A stretch of 64,000 nt of DNA, from assembly GCF_004210375.1 (NCBI RefSeq), contig NC_134825.1:73151558-73215557 (forward strand), in the 5' to 3' direction. Source of the DNA: Tachypleus tridentatus. Taxonomy: Eukaryota > Arthropoda > Merostomata > Xiphosura > Limulidae. Made by a program: the position numbers and the translations under genes. The notes under the pieces were generated by a model, which saw only the letters and a list, made by a program, of their open reading frames with translations, was not told the origin of the DNA and ran no database searches. Positions 1 to 9,521 of this stretch are shown piece by piece (position 1 is the stretch's first letter; each line of letters begins with the position of its first letter).

Positions 1-1121
1 TTTCTTGACAGATGAACGGTACAGGAAGGTACATAGATGGACCTTTCAACAGAAAAATAGAAATTTTCCAAACTTCAGAATCAGTAAGTTCACTTGAGTA
101 TAGATACGAAATTTATCTTAGAATCTCTTACTTACTGGGCCGCTTAGTGACATCAGTTATATCAGAGTCAAACCTACTCTGGTATTAACATGTAAACCTT
201 ATTTAACATTAGGCATGTTGCTTGCCCATTACTGCCAGTTACTGGGTGAGAGGGTATAGGTAGCTGTTGTAGATGAATTAGAAATATGTATGACAAAGTA
301 CCAGCTCTCGCTTGTTGTGGTCGGGCAACAAATAAAATCACTGCATATGATTTTTAAATCAAAAACTAGGATTTTATTTCATTATACATGTGTAAACTGT
401 TTTCAAATTTCAGGAAACATACAAATAAATGTTGTTGTGGCATTAAACGTCACTCAATTTGTAATTTATCGATTCTTACCAGATATAAAATAGTTGCTTT
501 ACAATAAACTAGGCGAAACTCTTTTAATCGCTGAAACAACAACAACAACAAAATAGTCTAAAAATCTCTAAAAATGCGAAACTAAACAACGCCCTTGCCA
601 ACCTGAGTCAATGAATGGTGTCTATTCAACAAATAAAACTTTTAAATTCCAATCTCATACCAGTAGGCTTATCAAGGATATGAATTTAACGTATGGTACA
701 AAGCAAATTATTCTTTTGAAGTTTTATTTTAAAATAGAATATTATATACTAAAATCATCGGTAAACATATATTCTAAGTAGAAAAAAAACAAGTAATGTG
801 ACGTCACCAGTCATCAACTCAAGATATTATAAAAGCAGTCTCAGATCCTTCTTCATTAGTAACGCCCATATAATATGCAACTTTCCAAAAACATAACTTT
901 AATCTAATTTCGTCGCTGTCTTTTACCCAGTTTTATTTTATTAATAGTCTAAGACCTTATTGGCTCCCCATGTTATTAAAATTAAGTAAATAATCGTCAT
1001 TCGTGTAGTTCACTGTAGCATCTTGCTGATGCTAAAAGTAACAGAATACACGAGGAACAAAAGTAACTACACTTTTATTTCATTTAGAGCATGATTTAAT
1101 TTCTAACTATAACCCAGAATT
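1..1121. other. AT-rich DNA with no recognised gene
   Basis: Only short frames are present and none resembles a known protein. A short (CAA)n microsatellite lies at about 534-551. I see no SINE or transposon end in this stretch. Confidence 0.5.
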
Positions 1122-1924
1122 GGTTGGTTGGTTGATTTAGTGATTTGGCTATCTGCGCCAAACATCCGGTAAAAAGGTAAAATTAAAGTAAAATAAATTT
1201 AGTAAAATTAATAAAAGGAAATTAAGGTAAAACAAAACAAAGTTAAAAAAACATAAATAGCATAAAATCAATGTTTAGATCTAGTCTTCAACGTTAAGAG
1301 AAAAACTACAGTAATACAAGTTGTAAAGGACTTTCTGTAGCATAATTGTAATCATCATAACTCGCCAGGAAGACTAAGAGATAAATACAAAAATCACCGT
1401 CAATCACCTGAAGTTGGCCTTTCCAGTCATGGTTTCGAGTTATTTAACGTTACGGCCATTTTCTAATTTCAAACAGAACTAGATGGACTATGATTCTTAA
1501 AAGGGAATCACATTAAAAAAGGTTTAATGTATAAATTAAAAAACTTAAATGGCATCAAAAAGATTAATGGCCTTTTAAAAACATTTCCAAGGTGGACAGT
1601 GTCACCATCACCCATAGCACTATCTAATGTTATGGACAAACCTTGTAACAGAACATGTTTAAAATGGTGCCGTCGTTGAGAATCGTAACGACGGCAAGAA
1701 AGTAAAATGTGGCTTATTGTGATCTGAGTGTTACACACAAAACATACTGGTGCATCAGTACCAGATAAAAAAAATGATGAGTTAAAAACTGTAACCAATG
1801 CGTAGTCTAGTTAGAACAACTTCCTCTTTCCGATCCTTACGGAAGCAACACAGCCAAAGTCCAGTTTTGGGGTTTTATTTGGAAAAGCTTGTTTTCGCGT
1901 TGCTCACTTCAAGTCGACTGTCCA
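1122..1924 (-). mobile_element. 5'-truncated 3' fragment of the I-group LINE
   Basis: This is a second, shorter copy of the LINE at 8306-14879. It begins on the plus strand with the same kind of tail, a (TTGG/TTGA) microsatellite at 1121-1136 (the LINE 3' end read on minus). It then carries one copy of the 3' UTR block 'cgccaggaag...cctgaagttgg' at about 1361-1440 and the distal end of ORF2. Similarity to the long copy stops at about 1924 ('gttgctcactt' region), so the copy is 5' truncated, which is typical of incomplete reverse transcription. The 6-bp repeat CCAGAA at 1114-1119 and 1922-1927 may be the target duplication, but it is too short to be sure. Confidence 0.85.
1508..1798 (-). pseudogene. 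LINE ORF2 C-terminal fragment
   Basis: This 96-codon open frame matches the very end of ORF2 of the long LINE copy: 'LSGTDAP' followed by 'CNTQITISH' and 'YDSQRR'. These are the same words as at the end of the RNase H-bearing frame near 9680-9760. Here the cysteine after 'HILLS' is intact, whereas the long copy has a stop at that position, so this copy shows the ancestral reading. The cysteine/histidine pattern (C-x2-C ... H) may be a small terminal zinc-binding motif. Upstream sequence is frameshifted and truncated, so no functional protein is expected. Confidence 0.8.
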
Positions 1925-2174
1925 GAAACAAACAATATCTAAACTGGTTTCAATTATATACGTAATGTTATCTCCAGTAAAAACCGTACTGTAGTTTTGC
2001 CCCATCATGTATAATAAAGTCAAGAGAACCAAATGTGATATTTTAGGGGTTCCATAAGTTTCTTGGGAATGTCATAGTATAATGGAGTGAGCACGATACA
2101 GTAAAATTATTTTAAATATGCAAATCAGCAAGACATGTGACAGTCACAGTTGATATAAAGCCGAGATGGAACGA

Positions 2175-2370
2175 TTTGGTTTGTTTTGAATTTCGCGCAA
2201 AACTATTCGAGCCGTCCCTAATTTAACAGTGTAAGACTAGAGGGAATGCAGCTAGTCATCACCACTCACCGCTAACTCTTGGGCTACTCTTACCAACAAA
2301 TAGTGGAATTAACCGACCGTTATAACACCCCAACGGCTGAAAGGACGAGCATGTTTGATGTGATATAGTC
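2175..2370 (-). mobile_element. SINE family A, head truncated
   Basis: The sequence runs from 'tttggtttgttttgaatttcgcgc' through the body words 'gtccctaattta', 'gactagaggga' and 'ggctgaaag'. It lacks the tRNA-like head, which would be to the right. The sense direction of the family is minus, because the tRNA-like A and B boxes read on minus in full copies. Confidence 0.8.
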
Positions 2371-2656
2371 GATGGAACGAACTGTATCAAAATTACATTT
2401 TGACGTTTCGTAGCTAGTGTAATACCATTGGAAACAAGTAATTTTTGAGAAGGGTATGTAACAGTCCATTTCGACGCAAACTATTCATATATTCAGATCA
2501 TGAAAATTTGTTCAGATAGAAAAATTAGAATTTTCAAGACGAAGATGTTCCTTACACTTAATTTTAGTGGAAAATAAAGGAGTATGGATCAACTTAGGAT
2601 ACAGGCTGTCCAAAAAGATGTCTGTGAAAAGTTGTACCTTGTTTATAGTAAACATA

Positions 2657-2767
2657 TGAGGGTCGAGGGTTGAAATCCCCGTCACACCAAACCTGCTCGC
2701 CCTTGCAGGAGTGGGGACGTTATAATGTCACTATCAATCCCACTATTCGTTGGTGCTGATGACTAGG
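2657..2767 (+). mobile_element. SINE family A, partial
   Basis: The head portion reads on plus: 'gagggttgaaatccccgtc' is a decayed B box (ancestral GGTTCGAATCC), followed by the body in reverse ('cgttataatgtcac', 'tcccactattcgttgg'). It is cut off at 'gatgactagga' and abuts an oppositely oriented copy. Confidence 0.8.
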
Positions 2768-2769
2768 AT

Positions 2770-3041
2770 TGGTTTGTTTTGAATTTCGCGCAAAATTACA
2801 CGAGGGCTATCTGCACTAGCCGTCCCTAATTTAGCAGCGTAAGATCAGAAAGAAGGCAACCAGTCACCACCACCCACCGCTAACTCTTGGGCTACTCTTT
2901 TACCAACGAATAGTGAGATTGACCGTCACATTATAATGCCCCCACGGCTGAAAGGGCGAACACGTTTGGTGTGATGGGGATTCGAACCCGTGACCCGCAG
3001 ATTACGAGTCAAGTGCCTTAACCACCTGGCTATGCTGGGCT
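2770..3041 (-). mobile_element. SINE family A, near full length
   Basis: This is a complete copy from the 'ttttgaatttcgcgcaaa' tail to the tRNA-like head that ends 'cttaaccacctggctatgctgggc'. On minus the head gives an A box like 'tagccaggtggttaaggc', a loop containing CGTAATC, and the B box 'gggttcgaatcc'. It faces the partial copy at 2657-2767, so the pair could form a hairpin. Confidence 0.9.
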
Positions 3042-4723
3042 TACGCTGCTATATTAGGGATGGATAACACAGAGAGTTCTGCACGAAATTTAGAAAAACA
3101 AACAATACTCTTAGCAACTGTATTCAACATAACTAAGAAATATCTTGGTCTAGAAACGATAAAGTATAGGTTCACAAAACTATATGTTTTAGTCATATCT
3201 ACCATGCTTAAATCACTGGAAGCAGCTTGTATGAATGTCTGTAAAATAGGACTGTTAGAAAGACACTGGAAAAGAGCATCTTTGTTCTCTAGATGGATTA
3301 TGTAAGGTATGAAAGGATGAATGGTGTGCTTTAGCTATGGTAGCTTTACAACGAACTTTTTTGCAATAAAAAAATACACTACAGGACTATTGTTAAGATG
3401 CTCGGTTGTCGGATAGAACATGACCGGATGTAGCAACAGGGACTGTAAGAGCGAGGTGGCGCCTCAAAGTCGTTTTAATATAACGTACTCCCCCCTATAA
3501 ATGTAAATAAGCAGCAGCCACTCTCTTCTATATATACATGTAAAGTGTTTTTAACCAAAAACATAATTGAACCTTACATAATTGAATAGTATCTGTGATC
3601 TCTTGGATTTTCTAACAGAAAAATGGGTGAAAATTGTAAGTAAATTTCATAACACTGAGTTTAATGGCGTCACCACAATTACCTACAGAAAAACGTAATA
3701 TGAAAACATAGTCAGTTTAGACGTTTTGTAAACACAAATTAAACAGAATCATTGAGACTAATTTTGAAGTTATATATTTTGTTTTCTAGAGAATCGATCC
3801 TAGATTTAAAACCTGTCTCGGTTTACAGGCCAACTTATTTATAAATGAGTTTGTTTTTTTTCATGAGGATGTGTATCTTTATCTTCACAGAAGAATATTA
3901 AACGTTTCGGAAATAATACAAAACGAAAATAAAAAAGTTGGATAAAAATATTTTTTGTAGCAACGTTTACTATACATCAGTTGGGTTGCTCATCAAATAA
4001 ACAGTATTTTAATTTCCACATCTCACATATATGTAAAGTGTGCCAAAGTAAGAACCCTTCCTTTGTATTACGAGATATCTGAAAAACAATCCTTAGCACT
4101 CAAGTTATCTATTAGAATAACATTATGCTTTTTTTCATTTACGTTTATTTGTAAATATTACATATATTTATTTGTGTAAGGAAGTACGATACCGTAGGAG
4201 ACTTGTATACGTAAAACATAACGATCTGTAAACATGACGAAACATTTTTATACACATGTACATATTACGTTTCAATGGAACACTGATTATACCTGAAAAG
4301 GACCAGTGCTCTGTTGAAACATGTAGTACGTGTTAAATATTTCATGACGCAAACAAATCGTTGTCTTGTGTATAAAAGATTTCACACCCTTAATGACTCT
4401 TGAGCGTAATGGGATCGTAAAAATTAATATTACGTCTGATAAATTTGTAACTTAAAATTTAAGAATATAAGTCTAGAGAGATACTGATTTATAATTATTT
4501 TTTTAAGATTAACCACTTATTTTTCTATATGCATTACATATTGTACTATTTAACTCACAACATGAGTAAAAAACTGATGCGAGTATATAACCTGAATAGC
4601 AACAAGTAAAATTATCTTGAAATTTATCTAGTGATGAAAGACGCAATTATAAACTGTTGTTTGCCTAATTTCTTGATCAGCTACTCAAGGGCTTCCTTTT
4701 GAAGCAATATAATGGAGGGTTTG
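3042..4723. other. AT-rich DNA with no recognised gene
   Basis: An 81-codon frame at 3060-3305 starts exactly at the end of the SINE and has no recognisable motif, so I do not call it a gene. The rest is AT-rich with no transposon ends that I can see. Confidence 0.45.
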
Positions 4724-4980
4724 TTTTTTTCTTTTGAATTTCGCGCAAAGCTGCAAGAGGGTTATTTGCGATAGCTGTCCTTAATTTAGTAGTGGAAGAT
4801 TAGAAGGAAGGCAGCTAGTCATCACCACCCACCGCCACCTCTTTTACTAATTAATAATGAGATTGACTATCACGTTATAACGTCCCCATGACTGATAGAA
4901 CGAGTATGTTTGGTGGGACAGGGATTCGATCCCACGACACTAAGATTGTGAGACAATGACTCTAAACACCTGACCATAAT
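4724..4980 (-). mobile_element. SINE family A, slightly decayed
   Basis: All segments of the family are present: 'gaatttcgcgcaaagct', 'aggaaggcagctagtcatcaccacc', 'cgttataacgtcccc', and a tRNA-like head with 'gggattcgatccc'. Confidence 0.88.
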
Positions 4981-5162
4981 AGAAGGAAGACAACTAGTCA
5001 ATACCACCTACAACCAATTAATGAACTACTGTGATCGAATATAAAGATGACCCATCTGTGGCCCCTCAAAATGCAGAGCACGATTTGTTTTTAGTAGTCA
5101 CGGGTTACGAACCACGGAACCTCGAATCCACAGTCCGGAATACTAACAACTGGGTTGCGCTC
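4981..5162 (-). repeat. Degenerate SINE-like sequence
   Basis: The words 'agaaggaagacaactagtca' and a decayed head 'cacgggttacgaaccacgg' suggest an old variant of family A joined directly to the copy on its left. The variant near 6698-6947 shares the 'gacaactagtcaata' and 'ccacggatccacag' style of sequence. Confidence 0.5.
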
Positions 5163-6697
5163 GTTTCCAGTATTTGTTTACTGATAAAGTTGTGAATTGA
5201 GCTTATATGATTCAAACTTCGATTAACAACAAGAACGACATCAACAAAAAATTAATATTAGAAAACAGAAAATTTCATAAAGTAAACAAAATAGTTATTA
5301 TTTGCTTCTTAAACTGTAAAGTTTCAGTTTATGAACATTTTTTTGTTCTTTATAAGATACATACTTTAAAGTTACAATAAAAATCTTAAAGTAGTTAATA
5401 TCTTTAATCATTAATTGCAGTCACATTTTTCTTAAGGTCAGTCCATTAGGTTTTGTGACATCTGTTTGAATCATCATAACTACCGTACACCATCACTTTA
5501 GAAAAATTTTAGGAACAACAACTGTCATTAATTTCCGTTTTTATCAACGGAAGTTTCTGTCGAAAACAAGCGTGTTTCTTAACACGTGCAACAACAGCAG
5601 TACTTTAAGTTTTCTGCATCCAACAAATTTCAAATATTTCTTCCACAAGGGTTTTATTGGAGTAGAAGAGAATCGCTTTACCAGAATATAAAAATATCAC
5701 TTGGGAAGGTCAAACCTCTGTACACTCAAGTTTCCCAGACAGACTAAGTACATCAATTCTCGAAAAGCAAAATAAGAATCAACGTCAGATGAAGAGGGTA
5801 CTTATGGATATTTTGTTACAAGTCGCAGTGAATAATTCAAATATTTACTCGAAATGCAAGCAGAAGACACTCCAACCAACAACCCACCTCATACGAATTC
5901 GACTAATGGCACTATTTACAACAATAAACGCTTATTAGACATTAATGAAATCATCAATAAAGACACTTATTTGGAATATTATAACAAACCTACCATACAA
6001 CATAAACTTAACAACTTTATGTTCAAAGAACCTTTGTCCACAACAGCTGATGACTTGCTCATTGCAACAGAGACACAGCTAGTCATGTTTTACACTCCTC
6101 TCTTCATGGTTCCGTGTAAAGGCAAAGCAAACCTCATGTCTGGTACACTGACCTTTACACAACACGCATCCCTGCAGAACAAATTTGTTATTCATAATCG
6201 TTGTTCCATCAAAATCAATGTCTTCATAGGATAATTAATAAATATATTTTAAAGATGATTACTAGAACAAATTAACTCCCAAATAACTCAATGTTTCGCA
6301 TTTAACTGCAATAAATCTCGGTTTTTACTACATTATAAAACAATGATAGATACAATAAAAACCTGATTACCCTGTCGAGCTTGCTTCCTGTAACGTTCGG
6401 TAAGCAGCAGAATTTTAAGATGTCCCAGAACTTTGGAAATGCTATTTCCCAAGTAATATTTTTTCATTTTCTAAAAAATATAGAAATGTTGCAAAAGAGA
6501 CATTGGGCTAAATCAGATGGTAAATACCATAACACTGGAAAATATGTAAACAGTTATGATATATGTTACAACTTAAGAATGAGACGACATAGTTGAAGAA
6601 TAAAGAATGAACTTTTAAGTACCATATAAGTAACTACCCCTGACCCTAGCTATAGCTCTTCTGTGACAAAACACTGATTTTGTGCAAACATTACAAT
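5163..6697. other. AT-rich spacer around the 5854 frame
   Basis: Apart from the doubtful frame at 5854-6234, I see no gene, RNA or repeat that I can name here. Confidence 0.4.
5854..6234 (+). CDS. Hypothetical protein, 126 aa, doubtful
   Basis: This open frame starts with ATG and ends TAA. The first half is rich in Asn and Thr. The second half contains the stretch 'TETQLVMFYTPLFMVPCKGK' followed by 'SGTLTFTQH'. I do not recognise the protein. The second half faintly recalls the start of a GRAM/PH-BEACH-type domain (a 'QLV...V-G-x-L-x-x-T' pattern), but it is too short to claim. It could be a single exon or chance. There is no clear donor site at its end and no SINE or transposon overlaps it. 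AT-rich DNA yields frames of this size by chance in a window this long. Confidence 0.2.
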   Translation: MQAEDTPTNNPPHTNSTNGTIYNNKRLLDINEIINKDTYLEYYNKPTIQHKLNNFMFKEPLSTTADDLLIATETQLVMFYTPLFMVPCKGKANLMSGTLTFTQHASLQNKFVIHNRCSIKINVFIG

Positions 6698-6947
6698 TTA
6701 GTTTGTTTGTTTTTGAATATTCACACAAAACTAAACGTTGGTTTTTCCCAAATTTTGAACTGATAGGCAACTAGTCAATAACAATCAACAATAGCTTTTG
6801 GGTAACTCGAATAAAATGTAATTTCACACTCACGTTTATAATGCACCCACTGCATCAAAAATGTGAATCGTGATTATTTTTTGCAACGGGACGTGGGCCA
6901 CGGATCCACAGTTTAGCAGGCTTACTACTAAGCCACGTCACGCCTTG
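6698..6947 (-). mobile_element. Diverged SINE family A variant
   Basis: It begins 'gtttgtttttgaatattcacac', has 'ggcaactagtcaataac' and 'gtttataatgcaccc' in the body, and ends in a head-like 'gtttagcaggcttactactaagccacgtcacgcc'. The order of segments matches family A but identity is low, so this is an old copy or a sister subfamily. Confidence 0.65.
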
Positions 6948-7186
6948 ATAAAGAAAACACGTCGATTTTTACTCATTAAAAGACACATTGATTAGTTTGA
7001 GAAGTACACGTGCTTTTTTATTTTGTCAATCAAGAACCTTCATGGTATTGATTTAATAATTGGTTTCGTTAAATAACTCGTACGTCGTGGTTGAAACATT
7101 ATGGCTCTAAACTGAATTTATGTTTGTATAGTACAATGAGCGAAGAACATGGTAACAGAACCACTTTAAGTTACTTTTCTTCTTGT

Positions 7187-7310
7187 TTGTTTGTTTGTTT
7201 TCTTTTAGCAAAGCCACAAAGGCTATCTGCTCAGCCCACCGAGGGGAATCGAACCCCTGATTTTAGCGTTGTGAATCCGGAGACATACCGCTGTACTAGC
7301 GGGGGGATTT
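7187..7310 (-). mobile_element. SINE family B
   Basis: On minus it reads as a tRNA-like head, 'cccccgctagtacagcggtatg' (A box), then 'ggggttcgattcccctcgg' (B box), then 'gctgagcagatagcc' and a tail ending 'aaaagaaaacaaacaaac'. The same family occurs at 8195-8305, 47072-47193, 48293-48398 and 49450-49579. Confidence 0.88.
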
Positions 7311-7561
7311 CTTCTTGCATTTAATATATTTTAAAATACCTACATAGAGAATTGTTATTTGTTTGTGGAATATACATTTGCAAAATACACATGTTTTATG
7401 TAAGTACTAATTTTTCTAACTCTTCCTTTTAATGGAAGAATTAGAAATAGTTATATTTAAATACTATTTGCTTAGGCTTTGTAAAATTAATGAAATTTCA
7501 GTGCGTGTAGCATTGATGATTGTATGGTGTTACACAACACTAAATGTTTTCTCCTTTTGTG

Positions 7562-7686
7562 TTGCTCCCCTGTGTCACAACGGCATGTTTGCAGACTTAC
7601 AACACTATAAAACGGGTTTTAATACTCGTGGTGGGCAGAACACAGATAGTCCATTGTGTAGCTTTGTGATTAATTTCAAACAAATA
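7562..7686 (+). mobile_element. SINE family C
   Basis: Its sequence is 'cacaacggcatgtttgcagacttacaacac' followed by 'tactcgtggtgggcagaacacagatag' and 'ccattgtgtagctttgtg', with a 'ttcaaacaaa' tail. It has the architecture of a tRNA-derived SINE with a decayed B box ('gggttttaatactc'). A second copy is at 48597-48718. Confidence 0.75.
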
Positions 7687-7689
7687 AAT

Positions 7690-7862
7690 CATTTTGTGTT
7701 TGTCGGCCTGGGAGTTACAACGCTTGAACTAACAATCTGAGAACAAAGGGATCCAAACTTGTTGAATACATTTTTCCTTTCAGACGTAAGGATGTTATAA
7801 AGTGATGGTCAATTACTCTATTCGTTTATATAGTTCAATAGTTAGTGGCGGTTGACGTAGTT
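7690..7862 (+). repeat. Very decayed SINE family A copy
   Basis: 'ggatgttataaagtgatggtcaat' and 'ctattcg...agttagtggcggttgac' follow the order of the reverse-read family A body ('cgttataatgtgacggtcaatcccactattcg ... gttggcggtggg'). This is an old copy; its boundaries are approximate. Confidence 0.5.
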
Positions 7863-8194
7863 TATTGCCCAGGATTTTATTTATCATTTAAAAATTGAAG
7901 TCTAACGAGTAACTTAGCGCGAAATTAAAAACAACTATAACGCAATGAAAGCAATCACAAGTTTTCCTATATATAAGATAGGTAAGTTAATATTTTTCAC
8001 GATTCTTTTGTCTAAAATTAAAATTATCTCTCTTTATGAAATCTAAATATTTGTACTGAAAAGTTGGGTTTACCTTTAAGCATCACGTTAAATCAGCCAT
8101 ATTTGTTTGTGTTTAAAGGCCAAGATTCACAATGGCCTATTTGTACTTTGTTTACCACTAAAAAAACACTAATTATGGAAAAACAAACACACAA

Positions 8195-8305
8195 CGTAGT
8201 TCCCCACAGGGACAGCGGTAAGTCTACGGATTTATAACGCTAAAATAAGTAATTCGATTCCCCTCGGTGGACACAGCAGATAGCTCGATGTGGCTTTACT
8301 ATAAG
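8195..8305 (+). mobile_element. SINE family B, left part, split by the LINE
   Basis: The head 'acagcggtaagtctacgga', the B box 'aattcgattcccctcgg' and the body 'cagcagatagctcgatgtggcttta' are present. The tail is interrupted after 'ctttactataag'. The rest of the tail ('aaatacatacaaaataaat') resumes at 14894, immediately after the second copy of the LINE target duplication, so the SINE was there before the LINE. Confidence 0.88.
8292..8305. repeat. LINE target-site duplication, left copy
   Basis: The 14-bp sequence GGCTTTACTATAAG is repeated exactly at 14880-14893. It brackets the LINE and derives from the SINE tail. Confidence 0.92.
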
Positions 8306-8320
8306 TTGATTGATTGATTG
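8306..8320 (-). repeat. LINE 3' (AATC)n tail
   Basis: On plus this reads ttgattgattgatt, so the LINE RNA ends in AATC repeats rather than poly(A). The truncated copy ends in a related AACC/AATC run at 1121-1136. Short tandem tails are usual for I and CR1-type elements. Confidence 0.8.
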
Positions 8321-8399
8321 ATTTGGTGTTTTATGGTACAAAGCAGCGGGGCTATCTGCACCAGACATTCGGTAAAAATGTAAAAAAAAAAATTAAATG

Positions 8400-9420
8400 T
8401 AGTAATAGACATAAATGGAAATGAAGGTAAAACAAAAAAGTATAAAACCAATGTTGACACCTAGTCTACAATGTTAAGATAGAAGGCAGAGTATAAGAAG
8501 TTGTAAGGTATTTACTCTAGCAAAAAGGTAATGGTCATAACCCGCCAGGAAGATTAACAGGTAAGTTCAAGAACCACCGTCAGTCACCTGAAGTTGGTCT
8601 TTCCAGTCCTGGTTCCGGGTTATGTGTCATAGCAACCAGTATCAAAATGTAAAAGAATAGAAGTTTTAAAAGATACATAGCAAAATTGTAACAATGAGTA
8701 GCCAAATGTCCAGTAAAAAGATAAAGTCAAGTAAATGGAGTAAAATTTGTAAAAGTAAATGAAGGTAAAAACAAAACAGCAATTAAAACAGAAAATGGTG
8801 TAAAAACCAATGGTGACATCCATTCTTCAAAGTTGTAAAATATTTACTCTAGCAAAATGGTAATGATCATAACCCGCCAGGAAGACTAACAGGTAAGTTC
8901 AAGAACCACCGTCAATCACCTGAAGTTGGCCTTTCCAGTCCTGGTTCCGGGTTATGTGTCATAGCAGCTATTATCAAAATGTAATAATGAGTAGCCAAAT
9001 GTCCAGTAAAAAGATAAAAGTCAAGTAAATGGAGTAAAATTTGTAAAAGTAATTGAAGATAAAAGCAAAACGGCAATTAAAACAGAAAATGGCGTAAAAA
9101 CCAATGTTGACATCCAGTCAACAAAGTTGTAAAGGACTACCTGTAGCAGAATGGTAATGATCATAACTCGCCAGGAAGACTAACAGGTAAGTATAAAAGC
9201 CACCGTCAGTCACCTGAAGTTGGTTTTTCCAGTCCTGGTTCCGGGTTATGAGTCAATATGGCCAGTACTAAAAAGTTAAGTAGTAAAAGTGTGAAATGAT
9301 ATGCAGCAAAAGTATAATAACAACTCGCCAGGACGACTAACGAGTAGTTCAAACGGACAGTTCAAACAGTAGCGTTAGTCACCTGAAGTTGGCCTTTCCA
9401 GTCCTGGTGTCGAGTTATTT
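8400..9420 (-). repeat. Tandem repeats in the LINE 3' UTR
   Basis: The block 'cgccaggaagactaacaggtaag...caccgtca(g/a)tcacctgaagttggcctttccagtcctgg' occurs near 8541, 8871, 9167 and 9316. The spacings are roughly 330, 296 and 149 bp. A GTCAAGTAAATGGAGTAAAA-type linker separates the middle copies. The truncated LINE copy at 1122-1924 has only one block, so copy number of this 3' domain varies between copies. The block could be the structure that the reverse transcriptase recognises, but that is inference. Confidence 0.85.
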
Positions 9421-9521
9421 AATGTTCTGGCCATTGTCAAATGTCAAATTGAAGGAGAGAGATTAAAATTGCAAAAAAAGGAACCACAATTAAAAAGGTG
9501 TAATGAATAAATATGCAACAC

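Noticed and set aside
2980..3041. A tRNA gene on minus
   Set aside because: The A and B boxes and a loop with CGT belong to the tRNA-like head of SINE family A; the acceptor and D stems do not close and the same head occurs in every family copy.
3060..3305. 81-codon frame
   Set aside because: No motif, no homology known to me, and in AT-rich DNA beside a SINE; chance is likely.
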